Translations under genes and position numbers: made by a program
Notes under the pieces: generated by a model
Databases searched by the model: none
Seen by the model: the letters and a program-made list of their open reading frames with translations, nothing else
What the model was told of the DNA's origin: nothing
Part shown: positions 11,829 through 24,900 of the stretch, piece after piece
Layout: each line of letters begins with the position of its first letter
Numbering within the stretch: position 1 is the first letter of the stretch
Assembly: GCA_003993805.1 (NCBI GenBank)
Contig: RSEF01000001.1
Coordinates: forward strand, 212,744,727-212,808,726
Source: Himantopus leucocephalus
Taxonomy: Eukaryota > Chordata > Aves > Charadriiformes > Recurvirostridae
DNA length: 64,000 nucleotides
Direction of reading: 5' to 3'

Positions 11829-12902
11829 AACCCAGCCCCAACCTGTATGCATGAATGCAGATCTCAGTTACAGCTACACATCCAAGGGTTTTCCAAATAT
11901 TCCTCTGATTATCTGGGTAACGACTGCATTAACCCAGTCTTTGACAGACTTTGGGCATGCCTCAAGCTGTACAATGACTGAAGGTAACTCTGTGATGTGG
12001 TTTCTTAATCATTTTCACCCTTTATTTCCCCTTTCAATGAGCACCCCAAACTCTATGTTACAGGGTTGGGTTCCCACTTCATTTGCTTTCCTCCCAACCC
12101 TCAGATCACTGGCTACCACAGCTTTAAAAGGAGGAGCAGGGGATGTCCACACACCATGCAACATCACTGCTGAAATGCAGGTACTGCTAAGCTGCCAGTG
12201 CCTCTAGGCCCGGAAGGCCTTAAACAGGTATCCTGAAGTGCTTTGTGCAATTCAAGGAGCTAGATACTGAGCACACACTTCAGTAGCCAAAAATGCAAAT
12301 GCTGTCATGCTTCATCTGTGCTTTGACTCATCCACCTGAAGCATTTACTCTTTGGCGCATGGGCAGTCTGAACAGTCTGCACAACACCTGGTGCCCAGTC
12401 ACATCAAAAACCTCTGGGCCCTACTGAAATATTAATAACAATAGCAAGGAAGTCAACAAAACCTTCCAGCGTCTCTTCCTCAGTCAACTCCTATGTCAGA
12501 AAGAGGGACACAAAGGAAAGGGGTGAGAAACGCATCCTGGCTGGTTGGATCCTTGGTGCCTTCAGCTCTCAACACGGCCCTACAGACATGCAAACAAATA
12601 CCAGCATGGCAGTCAGTGACCTACTTTCCCTCCCTCACACAGGGTACTGTGCCATTGTGAAACTGCCACTGAATTTCAGCTTCATAACAATGATGAGAGG
12701 GATTTCAAGGGGCCACACTCTGTGCAGCTAATGGTGCAACGGCAGCCACTGCCCTGGTATCCATGCCTTCTGCCAGGGAGCCACCACTGTGCTGGGCTCC
12801 AGCTGCTACAAGGGGCAGAGGTACAGCCCTCCAGGGCAGCATGGCAGCAGGCTCACACAGCAACCCACTCATGTCTCCAGAATTGCTATTTCCCCCTCCT
12901 TC

Positions 12903-13203
12903 ATAGAAGCATAGCATTGTCTAGGTTGGAAGCGACCTTTAAAATCATCAAGTCCAACCATCAACATAACACTGCCAAAACCCACCACTAAACCATGTCC
13001 CTAAGCACCACGTCTACCTGTCTTTTAAATAAAATACCTCCAGGGATGGTGATTCCACCACTTCCCTGGGCAGCCTGTTCCAATGCTTGACAACCGTTTC
13101 TGTGAATAAATTTTTCCTATTATCCAATCTAAACCTCCCCTGGCCTAACTTGAGGCCATTTCCTCTCATCCAATTGCTTGTTGCATGGAAGAAGAGACCT
13201 TCC
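12903..13203 (-). mobile_element. CR1 fragment, reverse orientation
   Basis: Octamer-derived start (ATAGAAGCATAGCATTG, diverged), then 3' UTR and the C-terminal ORF2 segment in reverse complement (cctccagggatggtgattcc, then the frame encoding the HWNRLP-like region). The same subfamily as the copies at 25649, 50459 and the outer element at 59325. Substitutions at the octamers suggest moderate age. Confidence 0.92.
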
Positions 13204-14996
13204 TCTCAAGATCTGCCTCAACAGCTATCCCTAAGTGACTACGCTGAAGTTTCTTCCACATCCTTTCTGGCTTTGAATACCTTTACATTTCTGAGACCAC
13301 TGTTGCCTCCCTGCTTCCTGGCATGGAGATGACCATACTGTTAATGCCACAACCAGGCAAAGCATCATGGCCATTGGTCTGTGTTGCTTCTACTGGTCCC
13401 ACAGAAGCCAGCCCTACAGCCAGACAAGCTCAGATGTAAACAACTATTTGAGCAATTTACTTTAAGTAGGAAACATTGGTGCTCAGCACAGCTCTGAAAT
13501 GACCTAATGGGTGCCTAAGTGTGGATTTGGGAGCCTAACTTCAAGGACATGAGTTTTGACAAGGTTGGCTGAGGTCCCACATAAGGGTCTCAAAATCAGC
13601 TGTGCAGCATCTGCACCACACAAGAGCTCACACTCAGCAGCTGAGCCTCCTCCAGGCACCATGAGGCTGGTCCTTCACAGGAGCTTCCCTGTCAGCTGTG
13701 CCCATACCACCTCCAAGCAGGACATTTTGGGGCAGTTATTGAGCAGTGCTATCCCAGTGAGGCATGCTCCAGACCAGAGAGAGTCCACAGGCTGAAGAGG
13801 GTGAGCTCGGCCCATTTGTGAAGACGTGCCCCTGCTGCAACCGGTGTCGGCAGCTTCTACATAGCAAAAACGCCTCTCTTCCGTCTGGGCAGGTTTGAAC
13901 TCAGGCTCAAGGAGACCTGGCCATTGCAGATCCCAACTCTCATTCATCTGTGCGAGGGATGAGTTGGCCGGGCAGCCTTTCCTGAGGGCTGATGACAGCG
14001 TTTCCCTGCATTACCGTTTCCCACTTACCGTTGTAGCCCTAGGGAAACCTTCTAGTCTGTACTGGTTAAAAGCATTCTACTAGGTAACTTTAATTGTGAT
14101 CTTCAAATGGGGGTCTATTATGTTAACTCCAAGGCAAGCCTCATCCAGTGCCTCCATATAATATAATGTTAAATGAAAGGGGAATAATGAAGGAAGTCCT
14201 CCCAGTCTTAAAAGAATAGATTGATCCCCAGCTGTTTTTCTCTTCCCTCTTATGATTACAGAATAAGAAACAGCCATAACTCCTACCAAACATTGCCCTT
14301 CACTACCCTGGTCAAAATGCACTGAGAAGTATTTTAATATCTTGATAATTTGATACCTACTGAGGTTAGCAGCATCCCCAGGAGCACTCCTCCTCCTTTT
14401 TCTGCAAAGGGACTCATTGTGCAATACATCTTGGTATTGCACAATCCCTTTCTTAAAAAAACACTATGCTATTAACATAATTAGCTGATTAATCTTTCAG
14501 CCTCACTTAGCATTAAATAATCACCTGGATGCAGAATACTTTCTCCTCAAAGGGAGTGTACCTCAAGTGTTTATCCAGCACACTAATGCAAGGGATACCA
14601 CCAGCAGTCCAACTGGTGGTCAAGAAGGAGAGCAAACAGTACTGCTGAGCGCGCTGGGGACAAGCAGGTATTGAAAAATACATCAAAGCAAAAAACACAA
14701 TACTCATCCCTTTATACTTACCACCTCCTCAGGATGAGAGAATGCCCATTTTCTGACTATAAAAGAACTTTAAAGGAATATGTTGGAAATACACACAGAG
14801 GAGTGATTCAAGTGTCTCACAGAATTTAAGGTCAAGAGCACACTGCTTGACTCATCAGTTCAGGCCATGAACGAGTTCAGGCCAAATGGCTCCTGGATCC
14901 AGCCCACCGTTTCTAACTGAGCCGCAGCACCTCTCCCGGAGAAGCACCCGGTTGTGAAAGCAGGTGACAGCCATGCATCACATTTCTGGCTGAGTT
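13204..14996. other. Unique non-coding sequence
   Basis: No gene or repeat recognised. A possible 35-nt - strand exon (14722-14756) is bounded by an acceptor ending TTCTTTTATAG and a strong donor, GTG then GTAAGT. It is too short to weigh on its own. A short direct repeat, AGTTCAGGCCA, occurs twice near 14858-14884. Confidence 0.45.
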
Positions 14997-15115
14997 CTTC
15001 CCAATGGTTAATTGCCCTCACTGTGAAAAGAAAAATTCAAGTGTGCCTTATTTCCTTCAGTTCTGCTTTCCAGAACACTGGCTCTCGTTACACCTCCACC
15101 TGATAGACTGAAGTA
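14997..15115 (-). mobile_element. Ancient CR1-like fragment (reptile/L3-type)
   Basis: In reverse complement it follows the layout of old amniote CR1/L3-type elements: CCAATGGTTAATTGCCCTCA, then a GTGCCTTATTTC-like segment, then a TTCCAG...CTCGTTA segment and GATAGACTGAAG. Divergence is clearly higher than in the other CR1 copies and no octamer end is preserved. The family assignment is from memory of consensus layout, so moderate. Confidence 0.6.
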
Positions 15116-16326
15116 CCACCTAGTTTCGGTAATCTTCTCCCTATGCTGGTACAAACAGACCATGAACAAATACCTTTTTCATTATTACTTTCACTTCCCT
15201 TCCATCTGAGAGTGGGCTGTAGGGCTTTTTTTTTTTTTTTTTCAGTTTCTCTGAAAAACAACGCCTACTTTCTGGCTTGCAAAATTACAGGGTTTGGTCA
15301 TCAGGTGAAACTTCCTTAAGCTCCCAATTTTCATTCACATTGCCTCCTCCAAAGCCTTTGTTTTCAAATCACTTGCTCATAAATTGTGTAAATGATATGA
15401 GATGCCAAGACCCTCCTCCCGTTTTCCCTGCAATAAAGATGAGTGGAACAAGCACAGCCATCAGAAGGATACGGAGCAATATGCAAACAAGTGAGCAATG
15501 CCCGCTACTTGTCTTTAATAAAATGCCGGGTTTGTATGTGTCTTCAGAGAAGCGAAACCTCCAATACCTCCACTGAAAGGTTTGCCTGAATCAATGCTCA
15601 GAAGTAAGGCCCTACTGCAATGTAATAAAACTTACTGTGAAGCTGACAAAAAAAAAAGAAGCCACCAAAACACAAGACAGCTAGAAAGCACGCACATTCA
15701 TTCTGCAAACTTCATTAAGAAAGGATAGTTCAAGATAATTATTGCCAGTAATACACTACCACTGTACCAGAGCTTTCTGCTGTTCTCCACTCCTGCGTGA
15801 GGCTACAACGTAACCCAAAGGGCTCTTGTAACCTTAAAACAACCCTGCTTTCCACTTTTAACTGACTCTTAACAAGACAGTCAATATTTCAGACAGGAAA
15901 GCTCATCTTGTTTCTCCTTTCACTTCAAGCAAGTGTCAAGGAATAAAATGAAGTGGGAGTTAAGTATCCTGCCACCAGGACAGGCATCACAGAGCATCCA
16001 GAGCACTCACCCACCTCTCCCCACACCCTAAGAATATGACACCATCAGGTACCAACATTATATTTAGCTTATGTAATTAATTTAGCTACACACACAGGCC
16101 AGTAACACTATCTTCAGAGCAGAGGTTCACCCTGTCACTCATATAGGGGAAGAAAACAAAAAAAATAATTTTATTATTGCGTTTACAAAGTAATATGCAC
16201 CAGAGCAAAAAAAAGTTTTAGTGTTACTCAAGCGACAGTCTGCCTCCCCATTTTCAGCACTTCAAGCAAAACACACAAACAAACAAGATCACATTCTCCA
16301 TCTTGTCTCTGGCTTTTGTTGTTGTT
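15116..16326. other. Unique non-coding sequence
   Basis: AT-rich, with a T homopolymer at 15226-15242. The only open frame of note (15277-15576, 99 codons) has no recognisable domain. It ends at the assembly gap. Confidence 0.45.
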
Positions 16327-16426
16327 NNNNNNNNNNNNNNNNNNNNNNNNNNNNNNNNNNNNNNNNNNNNNNNNNNNNNNNNNNNNNNNNNNNNNNNNNN
16401 NNNNNNNNNNNNNNNNNNNNNNNNNN
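16327..16426. other. Assembly gap, 100 N
   Basis: Exactly 100 N, the conventional placeholder for a gap of unknown size. A CR1 reverse-transcriptase fragment abuts its right side, so the missing sequence probably contains more of that element. Confidence 0.98.
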
Positions 16427-16588
16427 GGTTGGCATGGGCCCACCTCTCCAGCCTGTCCAGGTCCTTCTGCATGGCATCCCTCTCCTCCAGCATGTCTACC
16501 TCATTTGTCAAACTTGCTGAGGGTGCAGTCAATCCCACTGTCCATGTCTCTGACAAAGATGTTGAACAGCACCGGTCCCAGTACCAAC
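16427..16588 (-). mobile_element. CR1 ORF2 fragment from the reverse-transcriptase region
   Basis: On the - strand this encodes the CR1 reverse-transcriptase segment around the palm and thumb: LGPVLFNIFVRDMDSGIDC, then, after a lesion removing the usual residues near the catalytic A-D-D box, VDMLEERDAMQKDLDRLERW and HAN. It is the only RT-core CR1 piece in the window; all others are 3' ends. It is cut on the - strand 3' side by the N gap. Right boundary near 16588, next to an inverted repeat. Inactive. Confidence 0.88.
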
Positions 16589-16589
16589 T

Positions 16590-16632
16590 GGTAGTTATAG
16601 ATAGATAACTAATATATAGTTATATAACTACC
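16590..16632. repeat. AT-rich inverted repeat with 10-bp arms
   Basis: GGTAGTTATA at 16590-16599 and its reverse complement TATAACTACC at 16623-16632 flank an AT-rich loop with ATAG/ATAT runs. It lies exactly at the edge of the CR1 fragment, so it may mark the insertion or a rearrangement junction. Confidence 0.7.
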
Positions 16633-19600
16633 CATAAGATGTCAACGGTCAGGACCTGCAGGTACATCACCTCCCAAGATATGGGTAGGACAAGTCCGAC
16701 CTTTGCACCGAGGAGCCCAGCTCGGCATAAGCAGGTCTTGAAACCACTCCACAGCGATCCCATAAAAATTAAGGGGCTTGCTGGTTTGCTCTTTTTAAGA
16801 CTTGGGCAAACTAAAATGAGGCAGAAGTACCAGAAAGCTTCAAATATGCAAATATACGCTGCAAAGAATCAAAACATTTACCCGACACCTGCTTGCTGGA
16901 GGATTTAACTCAGTCAACAAAATTCTCGGGTAACTCCCTGCTGAGTACCCAGCTTCTTGTCACCATCTCAGCTTCTGGGAATGAAGGTTCTGGGATTTCT
17001 GTCAGAAAACTGTCTCCCAGTCCTATCTATTTCTTGTGTTAACTTTCAAGAGCGAGATGGGAGAAAACTGTGAAGTTTCACATTCCTCTACAATCCAAGT
17101 TGCTGGAGAAAGCTCACTTTGCCACCTCCTCCCTCCTTTCAGAGCTTTTCCCCAGACAGAGCTATAGGAAATCTGATTTTATTCACTCCCCTGAACTTGC
17201 AGCATCCTGTATTACAACCTCTCTCAAGGATAACACTGGCACCGCTCAGTGCTGCTTGCGGCTCCCCAAAAGAGCGCCAGCCACGAAGGGGAGCCGGGGG
17301 ACGACCGCCACCCCCACCAGCCACAAAGCTCCCAGTATCAGCTGCAGAACAGACCGTGGGTCCTGCTAACTTCACTCTGCAGCTGCTAGGAAAAGTATTT
17401 CAGCTGCTGATCTGCATTACATTAAGTTGTTGCCCTAGAAACATAAGTGATATTACAAATTCAAGCTTCAAAGAAAAAAAATAAAAAAGTATTTTGCAAA
17501 AACTTTGTGCTTCTCACTATACCTTTCCCCCTCCCTCTCTACTTCTTAAAAGGCCTAAAACCCAATAAATGCAAATAAAATCACAGAAACATATGAAGAA
17601 GCCTTCCAATTACAGGCAGGGAGCAATTTCCAAGCACTAATAAAACCTGCATCTTATTGGACATCATATTGAGACCAAGCAAACTAAAACAGTTTTTGCA
17701 ATGGGGTCATATTATTCAGGTCCAATTAACGCTGGATGTAAAACTGAAATGAGATAAACACCACTTTAGCTAGCAGTCTTATTGAGCCTCTGACATTACC
17801 AAAGATCAAAAGAAGCATCTTAAGCAAGCTAGTCTCACTGCAAAATAAATAAATACATTTTAATGAGAAGGAAAATATCCTGTGCGTCAAGAATTAGCAA
17901 CTTGAATGTGGAGCAAGTCCGCCTGACTGTAATGGAAAGGAGACCGTAAAAACATCAGATTAACTAGAAGCTGGCAACAACAGCTCACCCTATCACTCCT
18001 GAAAGCTCAAAATATAGAAAGAAATGTAAACCAATATATATTCTATTTCTGCAGGATACATTTTTTTTTTCTACTCACCTCCTCACAGATGGATATTACT
18101 TCTGCATAGGTGTATTATCTCTCTGTATTTCTATTTCCAGAAAGTAATAAAAAAAAATTGTATTAATCTGAGGCCAACTCAGAAACAGGAAAAAAAGAGT
18201 CCCAAAAGTCACCTCCCTGCCTCCTCCGAACTTAGACCAGATATATCAGAATGAAGATGCTAAATCAGAAAATCCAACATTTTTAAAAGGCGCATGTGAT
18301 GGTTTTTGACTTCTATAAAATAGGGAAAGCAAAGAGAAAAATCTTGACTTTCTTTTTAAAAAAAAAAAAGTCTTGAAAAATTAATTCCAAAGATGACTGA
18401 CTAAGATCACAATTTATGGGATATATCTTTACTGTACAAAAAGCAAGACATAAAAAAAATATATTTTGGAGTTCTTTTCACCCACTGATTTGCTAAAGCT
18501 ACAAAAGACAAAACAAGGGAGAAATCTCAGACAGGAAGGAAGACTTCTAGCTAACTGCAACCTGGACTCGCACTACAAATACCCATACTACACCAAAATA
18601 AGATCCATACCAGAGCATGTAACATAATTATTCTTTACCCATTGAGCTGATGATGACTCCTCCTGAAGTGAAATATTGTTCTGGAGCTGCGCTATAAAAC
18701 TAATGATACTACGGACTCCAGTTTTGCTTGCTTCATTTTCGTGAACATGCCAAGGTACACTGCAAGCAGTATCTTCCCCTTTCAATTTGAGGCTGAGATT
18801 TTACAGTAAAGCTAAAATTTCTCTCAGACAGCTTCATCTCATACTAGAGATTTTCTTAGGCCAGTTTTTCACTTGTCTTTGCGCACTACCACCTAAAGCC
18901 AATGTTTTTGCACAAACATACTCTAATGCTTACAGCAGGGAAATAAAAACCTGATGCAGGAGTGCCTAGTCTAAAGAAGGTAATGCCATGTGAGATTAGG
19001 GATGTTTCCAGCTGGATGCTACTACCCCAGCTTGAAAACAAAGCACCGATAAAGAGAGAGGGGAAAAAAGAAAAAGGAAAAGGTACATCCTTTTTATTTT
19101 AAGTTCATTACAAAAACTAACAAAGCCACCAAGACACACAAATATGACGCTCCAAAATATCAAGGTTCTTTTGAGAGACAGTTGTGCAATGGGGCAGTTC
19201 TGAAATCCCCCATACGCCAGGCTGCAGGAACAAGATCCTACGGCAGAGACAGACTGCCACACCGCTCCAGAGGCAACGGAGCCACATCCACACCTCTAAT
19301 CATTTCTTTAATTTATAACTGGGATTCATTTATCCCAACACTTCTATGGATTCATTCAATAACTTGAAGAAGACTGAACTTGCGTTTTAGTCCCAGTCAT
19401 TTGGCAGGTTGACTTTCACTACTCCTGCAACTGACTCCACGATACAACTGTGTATTAAATGAAGAATGATTTCTTCTCTGAAACTACCCGCTCCAAAACA
19501 TAATCCTGTAATACACCAAGAAATTATTTTACTATGTCATACCCCCTTAGTACTGCACCACTAGTTTTACGTACCTCTAGAAGTCTCTAGAAATTGTTTG

Positions 19601-20877
19601 CCTAACCTCCTTAGCCTGCAAAATAACAGGATGACTCAGTTAATTTATTTACATTTTCCGTAATTTGGCATTTGAGCCCACAGAGACATTACTTTGTTGT
19701 CATCTCCACTCAAATTCTGCCTTGTTAGCGTCTAGAGAAATCAATGCTATGAAGCACTTCATTTTTATAACTTCATCTTCTTTCAACCTAGGGCTTCATT
19801 AATGTGAAAACTAAACAGGTACACAGCTCGCTGTCTCTCTACGCGTTAAGTAAATTTATACAGATATAAAAAGAGAAAAAATAGATGAGGATGGTTGCTA
19901 ATTCCATGCATGCACACACATATTTTTTATTAAAGTATCTCATTCAAGTTTATGAAAGTTCTTTAAACCAGAGAACAACAGGTTTCAGTGTGCAACAACC
20001 ATCTCTTTCTTGTTATTTCTTTCCCACCTTGTTCCCTGAAAAATGGAAAAAAAATATGGGAAAAGTTGAAAAATGAGAGAAGTGCGCTCTTAAGTTTTGA
20101 AATATTACTGCACAATTCCAGTTGGGTGAAAAACCTTTTCTGTCAAAACCAAAGCAATCAAACAAAAGTAAGTAAAAATTTAGAGGTTCCAAAGCAAACA
20201 ATGGATAACTTGGGATTTATCATCATATCTTCCACTGAAACAGCAGACTGGGCTCCCCAGGGTGCTGACAAGTCTCCTCCTGCAGCTTTGTAACCACCAG
20301 TCAGCCCCAGAGCACTCCTGGCTGACCAGTACCCGTGCGTATCCCACCCATTGCTGTCACTTCACCAGCATCCCCTCTCCCTGCAATAACAGTTCAGTCC
20401 TTCCAGTTGTTTCAAGTTGCCTGGATTGAAATATCACTATTTTAATACCTCATTTAATAAGCATTAGTCTGCATAAAGACAGGTTTGAAATTTTTCTTCT
20501 TAAAAAAAAAAAAAGGATGGTTAATACTAACAGATTTGATTCTTTTTCATATCGACTTGTCCATATTCTGACCCATGAATTATTCTCTTCCAATAGCCCT
20601 AGGATGTTTCCAAAAAAAAAGCTAAGCTACACAGTCACACACCCCCCAGCAACCCTTTCCTACACTACCCTATGTGCTCCCCAGATATACCATGATGATC
20701 ACTGACTCCTTTCAAGCACTTAAAACCTCCAGAGCCAGAACTTCATTCATAACCACGTAACTAATGAGGTTTCCCAGTGCAAAATGGAAGCACGAGAACG
20801 CTTCCATTTTGCCCTGCCAAACTCCAGTCCCTCTTTCAGTGACCTCCTCATTATGTGCAAAATAATTGGGCTCTTAC
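16633..20877. other. Unique AT-rich non-coding sequence
   Basis: No gene or interspersed repeat recognised. Octamers at 16846-16853 and 17569-17576. Homopolymers near 18061 (T), 18358 (A) and 20503 (A). A - strand donor-like site (GAG then GTGAGT) ends at 18079 but lacks a convincing upstream acceptor. 17250-17350 is a short GC-rich stretch with several CpGs. Confidence 0.45.
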
Positions 20878-21130
20878 CCTTGTGCTCATCGGGAAGATTG
20901 TCGTCAGTTGCTCATCACGCAAAGGGCTTTCAGCAGGTCCTGTATCAGGGCACCCCAATTCCTGCGCGCACCCCGTGACGGCAGCCCTGTGCAGGGGGGG
21001 GGTCCCACGGTCCCTCCGCCACCCAGGCAGCGGCACAGCCTGCCTTGCATGGGACACACACAGAGACGGTGCCTCGAACCGAGGTCAGCAATCGCACGTG
21101 CAAGAGAATAAACTTGCACGGCCTCAATTA
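20878..21130. promoter_or_regulatory. Small CpG cluster with a - strand splice donor at its left edge
   Basis: About 250 bp with roughly 15 CpG dinucleotides in otherwise CpG-poor DNA, plus a C/G-rich core near 20960-21040. On the - strand a donor (CAAGG then GTAAGA) follows base 20878. The preceding - strand frame is open for 68 codons, but the protein is unknown to me and upstream acceptors are weak. It could be an alternative first exon/promoter or a retained ancient CpG patch. Confidence 0.28.
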
Positions 21131-21517
21131 ATCTGCTTTAGCCCCTCCATCCATAAAACCCAAAGACAACGGGTTTGACTGTCTCTGCGTGGGAATGCAG
21201 CGCCGACACCAGCTTTATCTTTATTTCCAAAATCAGAATATTCTAAGATGTTTGCTACAATTTTGACTGTGTATCTAGTACTTTCTGCTTTACACCACCA
21301 ACCCCTGATTAAATTGCCGCCTCTGCTTCAGCATCTTTCTTCCAACCTCGCTGTGTGAGAACGGCAAGTCTGTCTAGGGTCTTTCTCAGCTCGCTGACCT
21401 ACTTACTACCACAAAGACAGGCATTAACAGAATTTTCTTTCTCTTTTAATTTCTGCTATATTTTCCTTTCTAATTGCAGCTTCCCAGCTACAGACTCTGT
21501 AAGTTAGGTGTGCTTAC

Positions 21518-21630
21518 CTTTGTCAAGAACTTTTTTCCAAAACCTACTTTCAAAAAAACACAACGCCCACATGCTCTCAATAGCAGACATCTTCAGCAGA
21601 GCACACGAGCAGCTGCTAACTGTCCTGGGT
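21518..21630 (-). other. Candidate 113-nt exon with open frame
   Basis: On the - strand an acceptor (GTTTCTTTTGATTTGAAG) precedes 113 nt that are open for 37 codons in one frame, including two Met codons, and end in a strong donor (AAAG then GTAAGC). The translated residues match nothing I know. The orientation agrees with the leftward transcription inferred from strand composition. It could be a lncRNA or UTR exon; coding is unproven. Confidence 0.28.
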
Positions 21631-21924
21631 CTTCAAATCAAAAGAAACACAGTAGTGGCACTGTCTCTCTTTTTTTCTTTTTTTTCTTTACCTATAAAGA
21701 CCTTTCTTTACTCTTTTTTCACCAATAAAATTTTCTAACATACAGTAGTGTGGTGGCACTACTGGAGGTCACTTAACCCACCCAAGATGATAAGTGGGGA
21801 ATTTTTCTCATCCGATTTAAGCCAGCTACAAGTTATGTATCTGATCTAAGTTCGTCAACTCCACTGCCTCTGTAATCACTAAGCACGGCATGAATCACTC
21901 ATGCCAAGTGCCTTGCCAGATACC

Positions 21925-21958
21925 AAGGAAGGAAGGAAGGAAGGAAGGAAGGAAGGAA
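21925..21958. repeat. (GGAA)n microsatellite, about eight units
   Basis: Uninterrupted AAGG/GGAA tetranucleotide array. GGAA is the ETS core motif, so such arrays can bind ETS factors, but nothing here shows that it does. Confidence 0.95.
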
Positions 21959-24900
21959 TCCCACCTGGAGGTGCTTCTCATTAACCATAGAGGGAGCCTC
22001 TGCCACTAAGCTGGGGTGACCCTTCATACATGGAATTCATTTCTGTCCAGCTCTGCTGATGATAAGGAGCCCACAGAGGGGTGCCAGTTCAGAGCGTGAA
22101 CTAAGAGAAAATGTACCTCTATGAAGGCTCATGAGTGACTTCTGACTACCTTAAAATCTGGATCTCTTTTCTCTAGAGAAATACTACTTAATTACTTTTA
22201 TGCTGTTATTAAGTGTCTTTTACAGGAAAGGGAAGAGCAGGAGGGAAATCTTGAGTTAAATCAACATGCACAGCATCCTAACCTACCTGATCCTTGCTTC
22301 ACTACCACGACAGAGCGGGGTCAAGCTTATGCAACACACAGACAAGGATGTAGCCAGGGCTTGTACTGCTGGAGACATCCAGGAGCAGCAAAGCAACAAA
22401 CTAGGATTTCTTCTTTTTTGATATCTTCCCTTATGTACTTCCTGCTATTATCATACATGCACACTCTGCACAAGGCAAGTCCAAGTCAGTGCAAGATAAA
22501 GTAAAATGACAAGAGGAAGGAGCGCCCCAAAGGCTGAAATCACAAAGTTTTGGTTTTCAGAGAAAATGCAGGTGATTCTTGGTCCAGTCAAGCTGGATTA
22601 ACAGAAAAAATGGTGGCAGCAGAAGAATGTGGATCCAAAACATCTTACAGACATCTCTTGTGCTCTTCTGATCCTAGACAAAACCAGTGAGCACATTAGA
22701 TATTGGTTGATATTGATTGGTCATTAGATACTGATTTTGCCTATGGCAAAAGGGGGCAGAGGGTTATATCCAACACAAAAGGAGCTCAGGGGCCTGCAGT
22801 ACCACCAAACCCATCTCAGGACTGGTCTCCTCCTGGGTCCACCAGCTCTGTATATTAAGTAAAATCTCCCACCCAAAGGAAACCACACAACTACCTTGTA
22901 GTGTTGTCTTCCTCTTGGGCAGAACTGCTAAGCATGGCCTGCAGCTCATCAAAAATCTGAGGACAGCTGAGTCCTGTGACTTACTCAACCACTAACCCTT
23001 GTGTGGCTATGGAGCAAGTCAATTCATCTGCCTCTTCCGTGATTTCTTCATTTCTGAAATGGGAGTGAGTATGGATCCTGTCCTTCCTCATGAAGCCTTT
23101 TGATATTTGCCAATGAAGCAAACTACGTGTCTGCGGACTGAAGCTGTGTCCCCAGTACATAAGGGCAACAAAGCCTCCTGAAGGGGCTGGCTGCAAAGCT
23201 CTCGGCAAGACCATACCAGATACCAGCAGTTCAGAGCTGTTTAGCAGCATTTTGACTTGTTATCAGTCATTCCTATCAAACTGCTCCATAAGCTCCCTCC
23301 TTCTAAAGGTTCATCTTCTGAAACACCCACACACTAAATACCAAGATATACTAAATGTTTTCTGGGAACTCATTAGAGACAGCTATCATTAGAACAAATC
23401 AGAATCCCGTGTCTCTGCAGTACTACTGCAGGTGGAACACAAGTCTGTCCATTTAAATGAAGTGTGAGGGCTTGCTACTAATCCCTTCGTAGCACATAGG
23501 GGGACTTACGGCTGAGGGTGGGACAAGCCAACACCTGCACTGAAAACTTCACCCCCACTGATACTGCAGAGTTGTACAATACCAGACCTGCAGGGGATGG
23601 GCAGTAACAGCTTTCTCCAAATGAATTTGGGAAGTATTCCCAAACTTGTTAAGAGTTTCAGGATTTCCACTTTTCCCTTCAGTTTCTTGTTTCAGTGGTC
23701 CGCACTGGGAAGAACCTTGGCATATAGACAAGGATAGTACAGAGGCTTCCTTGGGGGAACTGCTGGTCTGCAGGCTTATTTCTTCATTCCATAACTACTA
23801 AGTATCTCTGGCTGGATTTGAAAGTCTGGATATTACAGAAGATGCCAAACCTTTATATGTTCACAATATAGCCAGCGATGAAGTCTGCTCCACTCAGGAT
23901 CCAAAGTCTTAAAGAAGAAAGAGTTACTGGTTTTGGAAACGGTGGCAAAACCCATACTTCTCATTCTTGTTGTTGTCCCAGGGACCCAGTATCAAAGTCA
24001 ACTCATGAACGGCCACAGAAGAGACGCTGAGAGCTAAAAAAGAATCAGCACAGGAAAGCAAGCTAGAAAAAGGTTTTTCTTTAAAATTAACAGATTGACT
24101 GATAGCTTTAAAACCCACAGTCTGGTGTGGTTTTAGCTTAATTCTGTGGTTTTGTTTGGCTCATGACAAAATAACAGTACTTCAAACGAAAGGCTCTGTC
24201 TGGCAATGGGAAAGAAGAGGCGAGTACAGCTGTTTCTGCATCTAGATCTCAACAACCTCCTGATTCCTCTCAGCTGCACCTGGGGTTGATGTGCTGGAAT
24301 GAGCAGCTGAAGTACCTCCATTCGCAAGGCATGGCATGCAACTCTGCATGATGGTTGGTTTTAAAATCCTGCTCTGTAAATAGCAGCAGCTCAGCAATCT
24401 CTTTGCAAAGGGCTCTGCTCCCATCTCCACCCAGGATATGAGCTTCAGCCTTACGCTCATTGCATCACCCGAAGAGAAGGAAGGAAGAAAGGAAAGAGCA
24501 AACCAACCAGCGACATCTTCTTCAGGAAACATGTCCAAAATGAATCCAGCTTTGTCATTTTCACAGGATCTCAGCCCTACGACTTCGTAACAGGTATCTG
24601 AAAGGGAGATACTCTCAAAGACTTGATTTTTCCTTTGGTTATGGAGCCTCGCACTGATTTTATTAAGGCATATTTGATTAAATGCCATGCCACAGGCAGC
24701 TCTCGCTTTAGAAGGCTGTTTTGATAGACCTACAGCTGAATATTACTGCAGATAAAGCTACCCTAAGATCCAGCCCTGAGCTGTCACTCCCATTACACTC
24801 AGAACTGTACAACCAAGCAAGGCCTTAAATTACAACCCAGGCTTACATTTTTAAACATTTGTTATAGTTACCCCTGGATACTTTGCTGTGAAACTTGATC

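Noticed and set aside
18056..18140. - strand donor GAG then GTGAGT with a short open segment
   Set aside because: No credible acceptor upstream; the only AG sites lack a polypyrimidine tract and a stop precedes them in frame.
24242..24688. 148-codon - strand open frame
   Set aside because: No domain, no splice or promoter context, and a length compatible with chance.
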